From Sunxiuqinia elliptica (GTDB taxonomy: Bacteria; Bacteroidota; Bacteroidia; Bacteroidales; Prolixibacteraceae), in assembly GCF_900113005.1 (NCBI RefSeq), contig NZ_FONW01000002.1, positions 620,001 through 684,000 on the forward strand: a stretch of 64,000 nucleotides of DNA. Direction: 5' to 3'. The notes beneath the pieces were generated by a model that searched no databases, had not been told where the DNA came from, and worked only from the letters and a program-made list of their open reading frames with translations. The position numbers and the translations under genes were made by a program. This document shows positions 1 through 9,591 of the stretch, one piece after another (the first letter of the stretch is position 1; each line of letters opens with the position of its first letter).

Positions 1-780
1 CCAGCGGAGATTGATAAAATCATCAAAACGGATGTTGCCGTGCTGGGTAATGCGAAGAAGTCATTGGCGATGCTGATCAACAATGTGAAAGATAACAAGC
101 ATGATGATTGGGTGGCTGAATTCCGGGAGTGTGACAAAGTCGAGCGCGAAAAGGTAATTAACAAAGATGTACATCCGGAGAAAGAGGGTTTAACAATGGG
201 AGAAGCTGTTCGTATTGCTTCGGAGAAAACGCAGCATAACGCAATTTTGGTAACTGATGTAGGGCAGCAGCAAATGATTGCTTCCCGATACTTTAAGTTT
301 ACCCAATCAAAAAGCAACGTTACTTCCGGCGGTTTAGGAACGATGGGCTATGCCATTCCCGCTGCGTTAGGGGCTCAACTGGGCGCCAAAGATCGCACGG
401 TATGTTGTTTTGTAGGTGATGGAGGTTTTCAAATGACCTTACAAGAGCTGGGAACAATAGTCCAAAACAAACTTCCGGTGAAAATTATTCTACTGAATAA
501 CAACTTCTTGGGAATGGTTCGCCAGTGGCAACAGTTGTTCTTTGAAAAGCGTTATTCGTTTACAGAACTTCAAAACCCTGATTTTATTACTATTGGTAAA
601 GGTTTCGGCATGGCAGGTCATAAAGTCACTAAACGTGAAGAGCTGTCTGATGGGATTCAGAAAATGATTGACCACGATGGACCCTATTTATTAGAAGTAG
701 TGGTTGAGAAAGAAGATAATGTTTTCCCAATGGTTCCAACTGGGGCTTCCGTTTCCGATATTATTTTGGAAGTAAAATAG
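1..780 (+). CDS. ilvB: Acetolactate synthase large subunit, C-terminal part (5' end outside window)
   Basis: Thiamine-diphosphate enzyme that condenses two pyruvates (or pyruvate plus 2-ketobutyrate) in the first shared step of valine, leucine and isoleucine synthesis. The frame is open from base 1, so only about the last 259 residues are present. The ThDP/Mg signature is visible as VGDGGFQMTLQELGT followed by ILLNNNFLGMVRQWQ, and the C-terminus ends in the usual GASVSDIILE-type tail. The ACT-domain small subunit gene follows after 34 bases, as in standard ilvBN operons. Family assignment is by motif and neighbour; ilvD would be expected upstream but lies outside the window. Confidence 0.95.
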   Translation, partial: PAEIDKIIKTDVAVLGNAKKSLAMLINNVKDNKHDDWVAEFRECDKVEREKVINKDVHPEKEGLTMGEAVRIASEKTQHNAILVTDVGQQQMIASRYFKFTQSKSNVTSGGLGTMGYAIPAALGAQLGAKDRTVCCFVGDGGFQMTLQELGTIVQNKLPVKIILLNNNFLGMVRQWQQLFFEKRYSFTELQNPDFITIGKGFGMAGHKVTKREELSDGIQKMIDHDGPYLLEVVVEKEDNVFPMVPTGASVSDIILEVK

Positions 781-814
781 AGATTGGATAGCAACCAAAC
801 TAAAAAATGAAGAT

Positions 815-1357
815 ATGAAACAGGAATTTATAATCACGATATATTCAGAAAACCATATAGGTTTATTAAACCGGATTACCATCAACTTTACGCGCCGGAA
901 AATCAATATCGAAAGCCTGACCGTTTCTGCGTCAGCAATAAAAGGGGTGTCGAAATTCACCATTGTTGTCAATGAAACAGCCGATCGGGTCAGGAAAGTT
1001 GTTGGACAGCTTGAAAAAGTGGTTGACGTATTGAAAGCTTTCTATCACACCAACGATGAAATGGTGTTTCAGGAAATTGCTCTTTACAAAGTACAAACAG
1101 ACACCTTGTACGATAGTGACCAGGTAGAGCGAATGGTTCGTAAAGCGGGGGCTCGTATTTTGGAGATTACCCGTGAATACACAGTGATTGAAAAAACAGG
1201 TCACAAAGAAGAAACGCAGGAGTTGTTTGACGAGTTGAATCAATTTGGCGTCCTTCAGTTTATTCGTTCAGGCCGGGTTGCCATTACGCGTGATCCTATT
1301 GAGCGGCTTTCAGAGTTCTTGAAAGAACGAGACAATTTGCTGAGTCAGATAGACTAG
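815..1357 (+). CDS. ilvN: Acetolactate synthase small (regulatory) subunit
   Basis: Regulatory subunit that gives the IlvB catalytic subunit full activity and valine feedback sensitivity. Residues about 5-75 form an ACT domain: TIYSENHIGLLNRITINFTR and a matching second strand, KFTIVV. The rest is the C-terminal ALS small-subunit domain (GARILEITREYTVIEKTGH). At 180 residues it is a normal length. The start at ATG 815 is chosen because the ACT domain begins directly after it. It lies 34 bases after ilvB and is followed by a strong terminator, so it ends the operon. Confidence 0.95.
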   Translation: MKQEFIITIYSENHIGLLNRITINFTRRKINIESLTVSASAIKGVSKFTIVVNETADRVRKVVGQLEKVVDVLKAFYHTNDEMVFQEIALYKVQTDTLYDSDQVERMVRKAGARILEITREYTVIEKTGHKEETQELFDELNQFGVLQFIRSGRVAITRDPIERLSEFLKERDNLLSQID

Positions 1358-1377
1358 AATAGCTTATAATAATTTTA

Positions 1378-1414
1378 AGCCCGGAGCGTATTTTGGTATG
1401 CTCTGGGCTTTTTT
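1378..1414 (+). terminator. Intrinsic terminator after ilvN
   Basis: An imperfect hairpin with arms AGCCCGGAGC and GCTCTGGGCT is followed by a run of six T. It closes the ilv operon 20 bases after the ilvN stop. Confidence 0.85.
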
Positions 1415-1609
1415 ATGCCTTTTCGCAAAATTAAATTGGCAGTATTTGTCGGAAATGTGTCATTGCAGACAAATGCTGCTTGCTGTAACTTGCAGCTCTT
1501 AAAGAGAATGAAAAATTTGATTTAGGAAGTGGAAACAGAGTGAGTGACTTCACCAGCTTAAAGCAGGTTTTTTAAGATTCAGTTTAAAAATTGGTAAAAA
1601 CGAAAAGGT

Positions 1610-2608
1610 ATGATTAAAGTAGCAATTAATGGATTCGGCCGGATTGGACGTCTGGCCTTTCGTAAAATTCAAGAGAACGAAAATTTAGAAGTGGTGGCAA
1701 TCAATGACTTGAGTGATCCAGCCATGTTGGCCTATTTGCTAAAGTATGATTCCATTCAAGGAACATGGCCTCAAAAGGTTGAGGCTACAGACAAAGCCTT
1801 GATTGTTGATGGTCAAAAAGTAAGTGTTTACGCTGAACGTGTGCCTGAGAATTTGCCTTGGAAGAAACATGATGTTGATCTTGTGCTTGAGTGTACCGGA
1901 ATATTTGCATCTGGCGAAAAAGCTTCGGCCCACCTGAAAGCAGGAGCCAAAAAAGTTATTATTTCAGCGCCTGCCGGAGCCGACCTAAAAACAATTGTAT
2001 TCAATGTTAATCATGATATCTTGAGTGCATCAGATGAAATTATCAGCTGTGCATCGTGTACCACCAACTGCCTCGCTCCAATGGCCGATGTTTTGAATAC
2101 GAACTTTGGAATTGTTACCGGGCAGATGAGTACAATCCATGCGTATACCAACTCGCAACCACTAATGGATACGCCTGATCCAAAGATAAACTATCGAAAA
2201 TCAAGAGGAGCGGCCAATAACATTATCCCTTATACAACTGGAGCGGCTAAAGCCATTGGCTTAGTTATTCCTGAATTGAAAGGGAAGCTGGATGGTTCCT
2301 CTCAACGCGTTCCGGTTGCATCCGGCTCGGTTGTTGAACTTTATACTGTTTTGGAAAAATCGGTAACACCAGATGTTATTAACATGGTGATGAAAGCAGC
2401 GGCAGATGAATCGTTTGGTTATACCGAGGATGAAATCGTTTCAGGCGATGTAATCGGCTTAGCTTATGGTTCCTTGTTCGATGCTTCACAAACCAAAGTG
2501 GTTACTGCAGGAACACAACAATTAGTGAAAACAGTTTCCTGGTATGATAACGAAATGTCATTTGTGTCGCAGATGGTTCGCACGTCAGCCTACTTCGGAA
2601 ATTTGTAA
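1610..2608 (+). CDS. gap: Glyceraldehyde-3-phosphate dehydrogenase, type I
   Basis: Glycolytic NAD-dependent enzyme converting glyceraldehyde-3-phosphate to 1,3-bisphosphoglycerate in the cytoplasm. The Rossmann motif [15 protein letters not shown] is at residues 5-19, the NAD-specific acidic residue lies in VAINDLSD (about residue 33), and the catalytic cysteine is in [12 protein letters not shown] (about residue 148). The catalytic-region segment [10 protein letters not shown] and the C-terminal WYDNEMSF are present. Length (332 residues) is typical. It is a single-gene unit: 252 bases separate it from ilvN and a terminator follows. Confidence 0.96.
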   Translation: MIKVAINGFGRIGRLAFRKIQENENLEVVAINDLSDPAMLAYLLKYDSIQGTWPQKVEATDKALIVDGQKVSVYAERVPENLPWKKHDVDLVLECTGIFASGEKASAHLKAGAKKVIISAPAGADLKTIVFNVNHDILSASDEIISCASCTTNCLAPMADVLNTNFGIVTGQMSTIHAYTNSQPLMDTPDPKINYRKSRGAANNIIPYTTGAAKAIGLVIPELKGKLDGSSQRVPVASGSVVELYTVLEKSVTPDVINMVMKAAADESFGYTEDEIVSGDVIGLAYGSLFDASQTKVVTAGTQQLVKTVSWYDNEMSFVSQMVRTSAYFGNL

Positions 2609-2632
2609 AGAATAAAAAGGAAAAGCTAAATG

Positions 2633-2664
2633 GCCAGCTGAACTAAAGGTTTAGCTGGCTTTTG
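2633..2664 (+). terminator. Intrinsic terminator after gap
   Basis: Arms GCCAGCT and AGCTGGC, extended by AAC/GTT, enclose a short loop and are followed by TTTTGCTTTTG. It lies 25 bases after the gap stop. Confidence 0.8.
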
Positions 2665-2685
2665 CTTTTGTTGGATCGTGTCGGA

Positions 2686-3678
2686 TTAACGCATGCTTGT
2701 CTGAAAAGTATGCCGGTAAGTGCTTGGAGTCGTTTTGAGGTGGCGCAGAAACAATCGACGTAAGGTGTCGGCGCTGCCCAATCCACATTCTAATGAGATT
2801 TCGTCAAGCGATAAGTTCGACTCTTCCAAGCGTCGTCGAGCCGTTTCCACGCGAAGCTTTTCCAGGTATTTAGCTGGAGTGATTCCCGTTTCGCGTATAA
2901 AAACACGGGCGAAGTTTCGAGGACTCATCGAAACTTGATTGGCCAACTTTTCTACTGTTAGTTTATCATTCAGATGCTCAGGAAGCCAGTCGAGTAAATC
3001 TTGTATGGGCTGATAATCCACCTTCTGATGTAGCAGAGCTATGCTGAATTGTGATTGGTTTCCCGGACGTTTTAGGTAAAGGACCAGTGTACGTGCTACA
3101 TTTAAAGCTGTGTCACGACCAAAATCTTCTTCAACCATTGCCAAGGCTAAATCCATTCCGGCAGAAATACCAGCCGATGTATAAATATTGTCATCTTTTA
3201 CGAAAATTGGATCTGGATCGACCTTTATTTCCGGGTACTGCAGAGCTAATTTTTCGCACAAATTCCAGTGGGTGGTTGCATTTCGTCCATTTAAAAGGCC
3301 ACTTTCGGCTAATAAAAAAGCACCAGCGCAAACCGAGCCTATCCGGCGTATTTTTTGATGATTTTCGTGTAGCCAACTTATGGGGCGCTTATTCTCAACA
3401 ACTTCAGGTATGCGAGGATATCCAGCTACTAGGAAGGTGTCAATGGGGTGCTTAAAATCTTCCAAAGTGCACTCGGCAAGTATGGGCAAGCCAGTTGCGG
3501 TTTCAATTTTTAAATTTCCGTCGGCAGCTACGACGTGAATTTTGTAGATTTCTGTTGCATTTCTGCTTTTGAGTTGATCAGCTGCCTTTGCAAATACATC
3601 CATTGGTCCGGCAATATCCAGTATCGACGTTTTTTGTGTTGCTAAAATAACGATGTGTTTTTCCTTTCTTGAGACCAT
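2686..3678 (-). CDS. GlxA-type transcriptional regulator (DJ-1/PfpI domain plus AraC HTH)
   Basis: Predicted cytoplasmic DNA-binding regulator of 330 residues. Residues about 5-175 are a DJ-1/PfpI-like domain (IVILATQKTSILDIAGPMDVF; elbow-like GSVCAGAFLLAESGLLNGRNATTHW), and residues about 215-325 are an AraC double HTH (MSPRNFARVFIRETGITPAKYLEKLRVETARR). The frame extends 54 codons further upstream, but that part has no domain content. ATG 3678 is preceded by AAGGAAG at good spacing, so I use it. It is divergent from a second AraC regulator across about 170 bases. The ligand and targets are unknown. Confidence 0.88.
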   Translation of the reverse strand: MVSRKEKHIVILATQKTSILDIAGPMDVFAKAADQLKSRNATEIYKIHVVAADGNLKIETATGLPILAECTLEDFKHPIDTFLVAGYPRIPEVVENKRPISWLHENHQKIRRIGSVCAGAFLLAESGLLNGRNATTHWNLCEKLALQYPEIKVDPDPIFVKDDNIYTSAGISAGMDLALAMVEEDFGRDTALNVARTLVLYLKRPGNQSQFSIALLHQKVDYQPIQDLLDWLPEHLNDKLTVEKLANQVSMSPRNFARVFIRETGITPAKYLEKLRVETARRRLEESNLSLDEISLECGLGSADTLRRLFLRHLKTTPSTYRHTFQTSMR

Positions 3679-3848
3679 ATGCTTCTTCCTTGAGTGACTT
3701 TGTTTTGGTAAAAATAAAGAATATATCTGACAGGTTTGCTTATTTTCCGACAGAAACAGACAACTTGAAAAGTTAGCCTGGTTGTGCTTTTTCAAAAGCG
3801 CTGTTTTAGCCAATTTCTTTTTATTTTCGTAAGGAAGCATAATTGTTT

Positions 3849-4736
3849 ATGAAAGAACCTGCGGAACAGTTACCGGTATATAGTTTACACAATTTTAGTT
3901 CTCCTGAGCGCAAGAGTCAGCAGTTTCAGATTGAGGTGTTTGATGCGAAGCGACATTTCAGTGTAAAGTATCCTCATCGGCACGATTTTTTTGAGGTTTT
4001 GTACTTGATGAAGGGAACCGGCTACCATGTGATTGATAGTAATAAGTACCGGATTGAACCGCCATGCGTGTTTTTTATGTCACCGGGGCAGGCGCATAAA
4101 ATCGAGTTTTCGCATGATATTGAAGGGTACATCTTTATTTTTACAGCCGACTTTTACTTGGCCAATCGTAGTAATCAAAACAGTTTGATCGAATTTCCTT
4201 TCTTTTACAATTTACACCAGGAAAATCCTCCGTTAAAGTTGGAACGACAAGATGATGTCTGTTTCTTGGAACGATTGTTTCAACGCGGAATTTCAGAATT
4301 GGAACATAACAATTCGAATCTGCTTGATACACTAAGGTCGCTGTTGGACCTTATTTTAACCACTTGCACATCGCGTTATGTGTTGGGCGAGAACCTGGAG
4401 ATGAAAGGGAAGGGACATTTATTGGTAAAACAGTTTTATCACTTGGTTGAAGAGAACAATTATCGAAACCTTTCGTTGAAGGAGTATGCAGCCAAGCTTG
4501 CAGTTACGCCAAATCACCTTAGCCAGATGGTTAAGCTTCATGCAGGGAAAACAGCAAGCCAAATTGTAAAAGCCAAGCAAGTACTGGAAATAAAGCGTCT
4601 GCTGGTTCATAGTGAGTTGAGTGTGGCCGAAATTGCTCAGCAGCTGAACTTTGATGATCAGTCTTATTTCACCAAGTTCTTTAAACGCGAAGCAGGATTA
4701 TCTCCTTTGCAGTATCGGCAACAAATGAGGAGTTAG
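3849..4736 (+). CDS. AraC-family transcriptional regulator with N-terminal cupin
   Basis: Residues about 30-110 look like the cupin sensing fold of AraC proteins (FSVKYPHRHDFFEVLYLMKGTGYHVID and PGQAHKIEF). Residues about 190-290 are the double HTH (LAVTPNHLSQMVKLHAGKTASQIV; FDDQSYFTKFFKREAGLSPLQYR). A TTG two codons upstream (3843) sits closer to the AAGGAAG sequence and could also serve as start. Divergent from the GlxA-type regulator. A weak 7-bp hairpin (4744-4764) follows, but without a T-run. Targets unknown. Confidence 0.87.
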   Translation: MKEPAEQLPVYSLHNFSSPERKSQQFQIEVFDAKRHFSVKYPHRHDFFEVLYLMKGTGYHVIDSNKYRIEPPCVFFMSPGQAHKIEFSHDIEGYIFIFTADFYLANRSNQNSLIEFPFFYNLHQENPPLKLERQDDVCFLERLFQRGISELEHNNSNLLDTLRSLLDLILTTCTSRYVLGENLEMKGKGHLLVKQFYHLVEENNYRNLSLKEYAAKLAVTPNHLSQMVKLHAGKTASQIVKAKQVLEIKRLLVHSELSVAEIAQQLNFDDQSYFTKFFKREAGLSPLQYRQQMRS

Positions 4737-4799
4737 TTCGAGGCGATTTCGAGATTGGAAATCGAAGACATTTCGTTTAATTTATTGAAAAAGTACCAA

Positions 4800-4852
4800 T
4801 TTGAATGTTTTTATAAGTGGTTGTTTTTGAGGTTTTAAATTTGAATGTTTTT
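4800..4852 (+). repeat. Two 13-bp direct repeats in the ilvC upstream region
   Basis: TTTGAATGTTTTT occurs at 4800-4812 and again at 4840-4852, 40 bases apart, and each copy is followed by a similar ATAAGT/GATAGT. A TAAATTTG sequence at 4836-4843 matches the Bacteroidota -7 box and overlaps the second copy. This may be a regulator site pair for ilvC; function is inferred only from position. Confidence 0.35.
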
Positions 4853-4986
4853 GATAGTATTGTTTGAAATCCATGAAAATTACCATAAAAAACAACTTTT
4901 TTACTCAACATTCTGTCGATTATTCTATTGCTTTGTATTGGACGAATTGAATCAACAAATTAGAAACAAATAAAACGACTTTTAAA

Positions 4987-6462
4987 ATGGCAAATTATTT
5001 CAACACGCTTCCATTGCGTTTGCAATTGGAACAACTGGGAACCTGCGAATTTATGGATCAGTCTGAATTTGCAGATGGTGTGAAAAAACTGGAAGGAAAA
5101 AAAGTGGTAATCGTTGGCTGTGGAGCGCAAGGATTAAACCAAGGACTAAATATGCGTGACTCGGGCTTGGATGTATCTTATACCTTGCGTGAATCAGCAA
5201 TCAAAGAGCAACGTCAATCGTACAAAAATGCGGTTGAGAATAATTTCAAAGTAGGAACTTACGAAGAAATGCTTCCAACTGCTGACTTGGTGATTAACTT
5301 GACTCCGGACAAGCAACACACCAATGTAATCAATGCCGTAATGCCTTTGATGAAGCAGGGAGCTACCTTATCGTATTCACACGGATTCAACATTGTTGAA
5401 GAAGGTATGCAGGTTCGCGAAGATCTAACTGTGATTATGGTGGCTCCAAAATCTCCGGGATCTGAAGTCCGTGAAGAATATAAACGTGGATTTGGTGTTC
5501 CAACGCTGATCGCTGTTCACCCAGAGAACGACCCTAATGGTGATGGTTTTGAAATTGCTAAAGCTTATGCAGCAGCAACCGGAGGACATAAAGCAGGCGT
5601 TTTGCGCTCTTCTTTTGTTGCCGAAGTAAAATCGGACTTGATGGGCGAGCAAACCATTCTTTGTGGTTTGTTGCAAACAGGTTCTATTCTTTCATTCGAC
5701 AAAATGATTGAAAAAGGTATTGAGCCAGGCTATGCTGCCAAGTTAATTCAGTACGGTTGGGAAGTGATTACCGAAGCTTTAAAGCACGGTGGAATCACGA
5801 ACATGATGGATCGCTTGTCAAACCCTGCTAAAATTAAGGCGTTTGAGTTAGCTGAAGAATTGAAGGAAATTATGCGTCCGTTGTTTCAAAAACACATGGA
5901 TGATATCATGTCAGGTCATTTTTCCAAAACAATGATGGAAGATTGGGCTAACGACGATAAAAACTTGTTGACCTGGCGTGCAGCGACCGGTGAAACTGCT
6001 TTTGAGAAAACTCCGGTTACAGAAGAGGAAATTAGCGAGCAAGAGTATTTCGACAATGGTGTGTTGTTGGTTGCTTTCGTTAAGTCGGGTGTTGAGCTGG
6101 CTTTCGAAACCATGACTGAGGCTGGTATCAAAGAAGAGTCAGCGTACTACGAATCATTGCACGAAACGCCATTGATTGCCAATACCATTGCACGTAAGAA
6201 ATTATTTGAAATGAATCGGGTGATTTCGGATACTGCAGAATATGGATGCTATTTGTTTGACCACGCTTGTAAACCACTTTTGGCTGACTTCATGAAGAAG
6301 ATTGATGCTGATGTGATTGGTGAAACTTATGGCGAAGGTTATGACAATAGCGTTGATAACAAACGACTGATTGAAGTGAATGCGCAAATTCGTTACCACG
6401 ATGTGGAAATCATTGGCGAAGAGTTACGTTCGGCAATGGCTGCAATGAAAGCAATTTACTAA
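4987..6462 (+). CDS. ilvC: Ketol-acid reductoisomerase, class II (long form)
   Basis: NADPH- and Mg-dependent enzyme of the second step of valine/isoleucine/leucine synthesis, converting acetolactate to dihydroxyisovalerate. The N-terminal Rossmann motif is [20 protein letters not shown]. The metal-binding core is [20 protein letters not shown], and a second knotted domain follows. The 491-residue length marks the long class II type, as in E. coli, rather than the roughly 330-residue class I. It is monocistronic, unlike the ilvBN and leu runs, with 250 bases upstream and a terminator downstream. Confidence 0.96.
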   Translation: MANYFNTLPLRLQLEQLGTCEFMDQSEFADGVKKLEGKKVVIVGCGAQGLNQGLNMRDSGLDVSYTLRESAIKEQRQSYKNAVENNFKVGTYEEMLPTADLVINLTPDKQHTNVINAVMPLMKQGATLSYSHGFNIVEEGMQVREDLTVIMVAPKSPGSEVREEYKRGFGVPTLIAVHPENDPNGDGFEIAKAYAAATGGHKAGVLRSSFVAEVKSDLMGEQTILCGLLQTGSILSFDKMIEKGIEPGYAAKLIQYGWEVITEALKHGGITNMMDRLSNPAKIKAFELAEELKEIMRPLFQKHMDDIMSGHFSKTMMEDWANDDKNLLTWRAATGETAFEKTPVTEEEISEQEYFDNGVLLVAFVKSGVELAFETMTEAGIKEESAYYESLHETPLIANTIARKKLFEMNRVISDTAEYGCYLFDHACKPLLADFMKKIDADVIGETYGEGYDNSVDNKRLIEVNAQIRYHDVEIIGEELRSAMAAMKAIY

Positions 6463-6492
6463 GCAAAGAATAAAGAATAAAGAATAAATAGG

Positions 6493-6522
6493 AGGCTCCA
6501 TCAACTGATGGGGCCTTTTTTA
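6493..6522 (+). terminator. Intrinsic terminator after ilvC
   Basis: Arms GGCTCCATC and GATGGGGCC (one G-T pair) enclose loop AACT and are followed by TTTTTT. Confidence 0.85.
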
Positions 6523-6665
6523 TGAAAGTATGGATCCGTTGCTTGTGGGAAATTTATTCTGAGGAGATGAATTATTTATTTGCATTTAAAACAGGGCCAA
6601 CTGAGCTTTTCCAAAAAAATAGAAAAATATGAGATGCAATTATGTGTACGAACACGCATTTTTTA

Positions 6666-6673
6666 TATATTTG
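6666..6673 (+). promoter_or_regulatory. Candidate -7 box TATATTTG
   Basis: TATATTTG matches the Bacteroidota -7 consensus TAnnTTTG and lies about 55 bases before the start of the downstream membrane-protein gene. No convincing -33 TTTG was found at 19-21 bases upstream, so the call rests on one box. Confidence 0.35.
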
Positions 6674-6674
6674 A

Positions 6675-6713
6675 TTCAGAATTGATTTGCAGATTCTGTA
6701 AATCAATTCTGAA
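6675..6713 (+). promoter_or_regulatory. Perfect 14-bp inverted repeat in the 5' leader
   Basis: TTCAGAATTGATTT at 6675-6688 is the exact reverse complement of AAATCAATTCTGAA at 6700-6713, with an 11-base loop. There is no T-run after it. It ends 15 bases before ATG 6729 and directly follows the candidate -7 box, so it is either an operator or a leader hairpin close to the ribosome-binding region. Confidence 0.6.
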
Positions 6714-6728
6714 ACGAGACCTTTACGA

Positions 6729-7829
6729 ATGGAAAAGAATGAGTTTATAAAGACACGTTTGCTCTCGCTCGATTTTTTTCGGGGAGTTACCATGTTTCTG
6801 CTCATCGCGGAGTTCACTCATTTATTTGGTTATTTAATGGCTCCCGAGTTTGAAGGAACTTTTATTCATGCGATTGGTGAGCAGCTGCACCATAAGTCTT
6901 GGGAAGGGCTTCATTTTTGGGACTTGATCCAGCCATTTTTCATGTTTATTGTTGGAACTGCGATGCCTCTTTCCTACGCAAAGCGAATTGGAAAAGGGGA
7001 GTCGCATCAACATATTTTCAGACACATTCTGAAACGATCTTTACTACTACTTGTCCTGGGCTGGTGGCTTTATTGCATCAATGCCGGGCAAATTGCATTT
7101 TTCTTTCAAAATGTTTTAGCACAGCTCGCAGTCACAATTCTCATTTCATTTTTGGTTATGCGAAAATCGACTACTACTCAATTATTGGTGACTGCCGGGC
7201 TGCTGCTTTTTCCAGAACTGTTGTACCGTGGTTTTTGGCTTGAAGGTTTTGACCAGCCTTTTGTGCCAAATCACAATTTTGGGACTTGGTTTGATTCCTT
7301 GTATGGAGGGGTAGACCTTGGCGGACATTGGGTCTCATTCAATGCAATTCCAACAACGGCACATACCATATGGGGAGTGCTTGCCGGCCGATTATTGATG
7401 AGCAATAAGCCTTCGAATGATAAGTTGAAAGCTTTATTTATCGCAGGAGCAGTTGGGCTTATTTTAGGTTATGGTTTAAGTCCGGTTACTCCAATTATTA
7501 AACGAATTGCTACAAGTACCTTCGTTTTGGCAAGTGGTGGCTGGGCATTAATTGGTCTTGCCGTGTGCTATTGGCTAATAGATATTCTGAAATGGCAAAA
7601 AGGGGTGTTATTCTTTGCCGTCGTCGGTATGAATCCCCTGTTTATTTACCTGTTTGCTCATGTTGGTGGTGCCCAATTGATTAATAAAATTGTTTTTCCA
7701 TTGACTAATACCTCTTTAACTTGGGCCGGGAGTTTGAGTGTAAACCTGGCTTCAGCGTCCATTACAACCTTCTTATTGTGGTACATCTGCTGCTGGATGT
7801 ATCAGCAAAAAATCTTCATAAAGATATAG
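6729..7829 (+). CDS. DUF5009/HGSNAT-like multi-pass acyltransferase family protein
   Basis: Integral membrane protein of 366 residues with about 10 hydrophobic segments. The N-terminus RLLSLDFFRGVTMFLLIAEF and FWDLIQPFFMFIVGTAMPLSYAKR match the family containing heparan-alpha-glucosaminide N-acetyltransferase and bacterial NagX-like proteins (COG4299), which are thought to acetylate amino sugars across membranes. The histidine-rich segment between them (EQLHHKSWEGLHFW) is where the family's active-site histidine is expected. Monocistronic. The substrate cannot be told from sequence; family confidence is good, function moderate. Confidence 0.8.
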   Translation: MEKNEFIKTRLLSLDFFRGVTMFLLIAEFTHLFGYLMAPEFEGTFIHAIGEQLHHKSWEGLHFWDLIQPFFMFIVGTAMPLSYAKRIGKGESHQHIFRHILKRSLLLLVLGWWLYCINAGQIAFFFQNVLAQLAVTILISFLVMRKSTTTQLLVTAGLLLFPELLYRGFWLEGFDQPFVPNHNFGTWFDSLYGGVDLGGHWVSFNAIPTTAHTIWGVLAGRLLMSNKPSNDKLKALFIAGAVGLILGYGLSPVTPIIKRIATSTFVLASGGWALIGLAVCYWLIDILKWQKGVLFFAVVGMNPLFIYLFAHVGGAQLINKIVFPLTNTSLTWAGSLSVNLASASITTFLLWYICCWMYQQKIFIKI

Positions 7830-8130
7830 TTGATAGCTTATTTTGCTGATCATTACCGTGTGTTTTTTGTGATTCTCTCAAAATCAAATGAATGGAAATG
7901 TTAGACGGTCTTAAAATCCGAGATCTGACGATCGATTATAGCAGGAGCTGTGGTTAATTTCTTATAAATTTATTGATCCATTAAAATGTAGATCACCATT
8001 GGAATGTTTTTTTATTGTAATTTCAGCTTGTTTCATGCAGCAATACGCGGGCTTCCAGTTGGATATTTGTGAATAGTTGAAGATATTTGCTGTTTAAATA
8101 AATGTTATAACAATCTAAAATCTACCCGAA
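7830..8130. other. Intergenic region, no gene seen
   Basis: AT-rich spacer between the acyltransferase-like gene and the ZIP gene. Short hairpin-like stretches occur, but no terminator with a T-run, no ORF with coding character and no TAnnTTTG box close to position 8131 (a GATATTTG near 8077 is one mismatch off). Confidence 0.5.
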
Positions 8131-8943
8131 ATGTACACTTGGTTTACTGAGCAAACTCCTGTTATGCAAGCCTTGTTGGCAACTTTATTTACCTGGGGCG
8201 TAACTGCTTTGGGAGCGGCAATGGTATTTTTCTTTAAAAAGATTAACCGTAAGGTTCTCGATGGAATGTTGGGCTTTGCTGCAGGCGTGATGATTGCTGC
8301 CAGCTTTTGGTCGCTGTTGAATCCGGCTATAGAAATGGCTGAGGAGACGTCCAGTACACCTTGGATCCCGGCGGTTGTTGGCTTTTTGGCTGGTGGCGCT
8401 TTTCTTTGGGTTGCTGACCAGTTGATTCCCCACCTTCACCTTGGTTTTCCTCGCGAAGAAGCGGAAGGAGTACCTACCACCTGGCGAAGAAGTGTACTGT
8501 TAGTATTGGCCATTACCCTACACAATATTCCGGAAGGTTTGGCAGTTGGTGTTGCTTTTGGTGCTGTAGCTGCTGATATTCCTGCGGCTTCATTGGCTGG
8601 AGCGATTGCTTTGGCTATTGGTATTGGTATTCAGAATTTTCCGGAAGGAGCTGCAGTTTCGGTTCCACTTCGAAGGGAGGGGTTTTCGCGCCGAAAAAGT
8701 TTCATGTACGGTCAGGCTTCAGGAATTGTAGAGCCAATTGCTGGTGTGATTGGTGCTGCTGCGGTTATCATGATGCGCCCAATTTTGCCATATGCTTTGG
8801 CTTTTGCTGCCGGAGCAATGATTTACGTGGTTGTTGAGGAATTGATTCCTGAATCGCAGTTGGAGAAAAACACGGATATTGCAACCATTGGAACCATGCT
8901 GGGCTTTGCAGTCATGATGACCCTTGATGTTGCTTTAGGCTAG
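8131..8943 (+). CDS. ZIP-family divalent metal transporter
   Basis: Inner-membrane importer, most likely of zinc or other divalent metals, 270 residues with about eight membrane segments. The two family signature helices with metal ligands are visible: [15 protein letters not shown] (about residues 130-144) and [19 protein letters not shown] (about 171-189). The usual histidine-rich cytoplasmic loop is reduced to PHLHLGF. It resembles ZupT/GufA-type proteins. Alone in its unit; a terminator-like hairpin lies at 9082-9112. Confidence 0.9.
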   Translation: MYTWFTEQTPVMQALLATLFTWGVTALGAAMVFFFKKINRKVLDGMLGFAAGVMIAASFWSLLNPAIEMAEETSSTPWIPAVVGFLAGGAFLWVADQLIPHLHLGFPREEAEGVPTTWRRSVLLVLAITLHNIPEGLAVGVAFGAVAADIPAASLAGAIALAIGIGIQNFPEGAAVSVPLRREGFSRRKSFMYGQASGIVEPIAGVIGAAAVIMMRPILPYALAFAAGAMIYVVVEELIPESQLEKNTDIATIGTMLGFAVMMTLDVALG

Positions 8944-9081
8944 CTTATTGCTGAGCAAAAAGTGAGCTTTGCTGATTTTCGTTGGCAAATAACCTTTTCA
9001 TTTAAATATTCTTTCTTTTAGAATGCTTTTTTTGTAATGAGCAATGAATCAAAAAGATGTCATTTGCTTTATTGCTCTTTT

Positions 9082-9112
9082 CCCTACAGTAAGTATTGTA
9101 GGGGGCTTTTTA
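9082..9112 (+). terminator. Intrinsic terminator downstream of ZIP gene
   Basis: Arms CCCTACA and TGTAGGG with loop GTAAGTAT are followed by GGCTTTTT. It lies 140 bases beyond the ZIP stop, so the transcript would have a long 3' tail. Confidence 0.65.
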
Positions 9113-9177
9113 ACATGTTTTTATATTGAACAAATCCATTTATTGAACGTACTACTATCATTTAAAAATTAAAAGTT

Positions 9178-9591
9178 ATGAGTAGTATTGTTGAAGGTAC
9201 ATGGAAGGTTCTTTCGTTTGAGGTTCAGAAAGAGAACGGAGAAGTTGTTCTCCCTTTTGGCGAAAAAGTAATTGGCTATATCAACTACACGCCTTCTGGA
9301 CATTTCTCCATTCAGTATATGCCCTCAAAGCAGGATGCTAGTGACTTGAAAGGTGTTTCTTACTTTGGGAAGTATGAATACAACCGGGAGAAAGATTACA
9401 TTGTGCACCATGTTGAGGGCTCCTTATTTCCCAATTCCGAAGGTCTGGATAAAATTCGTCATGCGCGTTTAAGAGGAAAAAGCCTGAAACTGACTTGCCC
9501 TCCAATGAACTGGGAAGACGATGAAAAGGCTGTTGCTACCATCAATTTTGAAAAGCAGGAAGAATTACCTCCGGTGACTGTCAATTTTTAG
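9178..9591 (+). CDS. Lipocalin-like domain protein
   Basis: Small cytoplasmic protein of 137 residues with the Lipocalin_5-type pattern: N-terminal GTWKVLSFEVQKENGEVVLPFG, then YINYTPSGHFSIQYMP, and repeated beta strands ending in EELPPVTVNF. Members are usually uncharacterised and may bind small hydrophobic ligands. There is no signal peptide. Its last 11 bases overlap the convergent gene on the opposite strand. Confidence 0.75.
   Translation: MSSIVEGTWKVLSFEVQKENGEVVLPFGEKVIGYINYTPSGHFSIQYMPSKQDASDLKGVSYFGKYEYNREKDYIVHHVEGSLFPNSEGLDKIRHARLRGKSLKLTCPPMNWEDDEKAVATINFEKQEELPPVTVNF

Noticed and set aside
3679-3840. 54-codon N-terminal extension of the GlxA-type regulator
   Set aside because: Lies before a good ribosome-binding sequence and ATG, lacks domain content, and occupies the divergent promoter region.
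4845-4976. Possible leader peptide (MFLIVLFEI...) before ilvC
   Set aside because: No terminator or alternative pairing follows and the branched-chain codons are limited to the first few positions.
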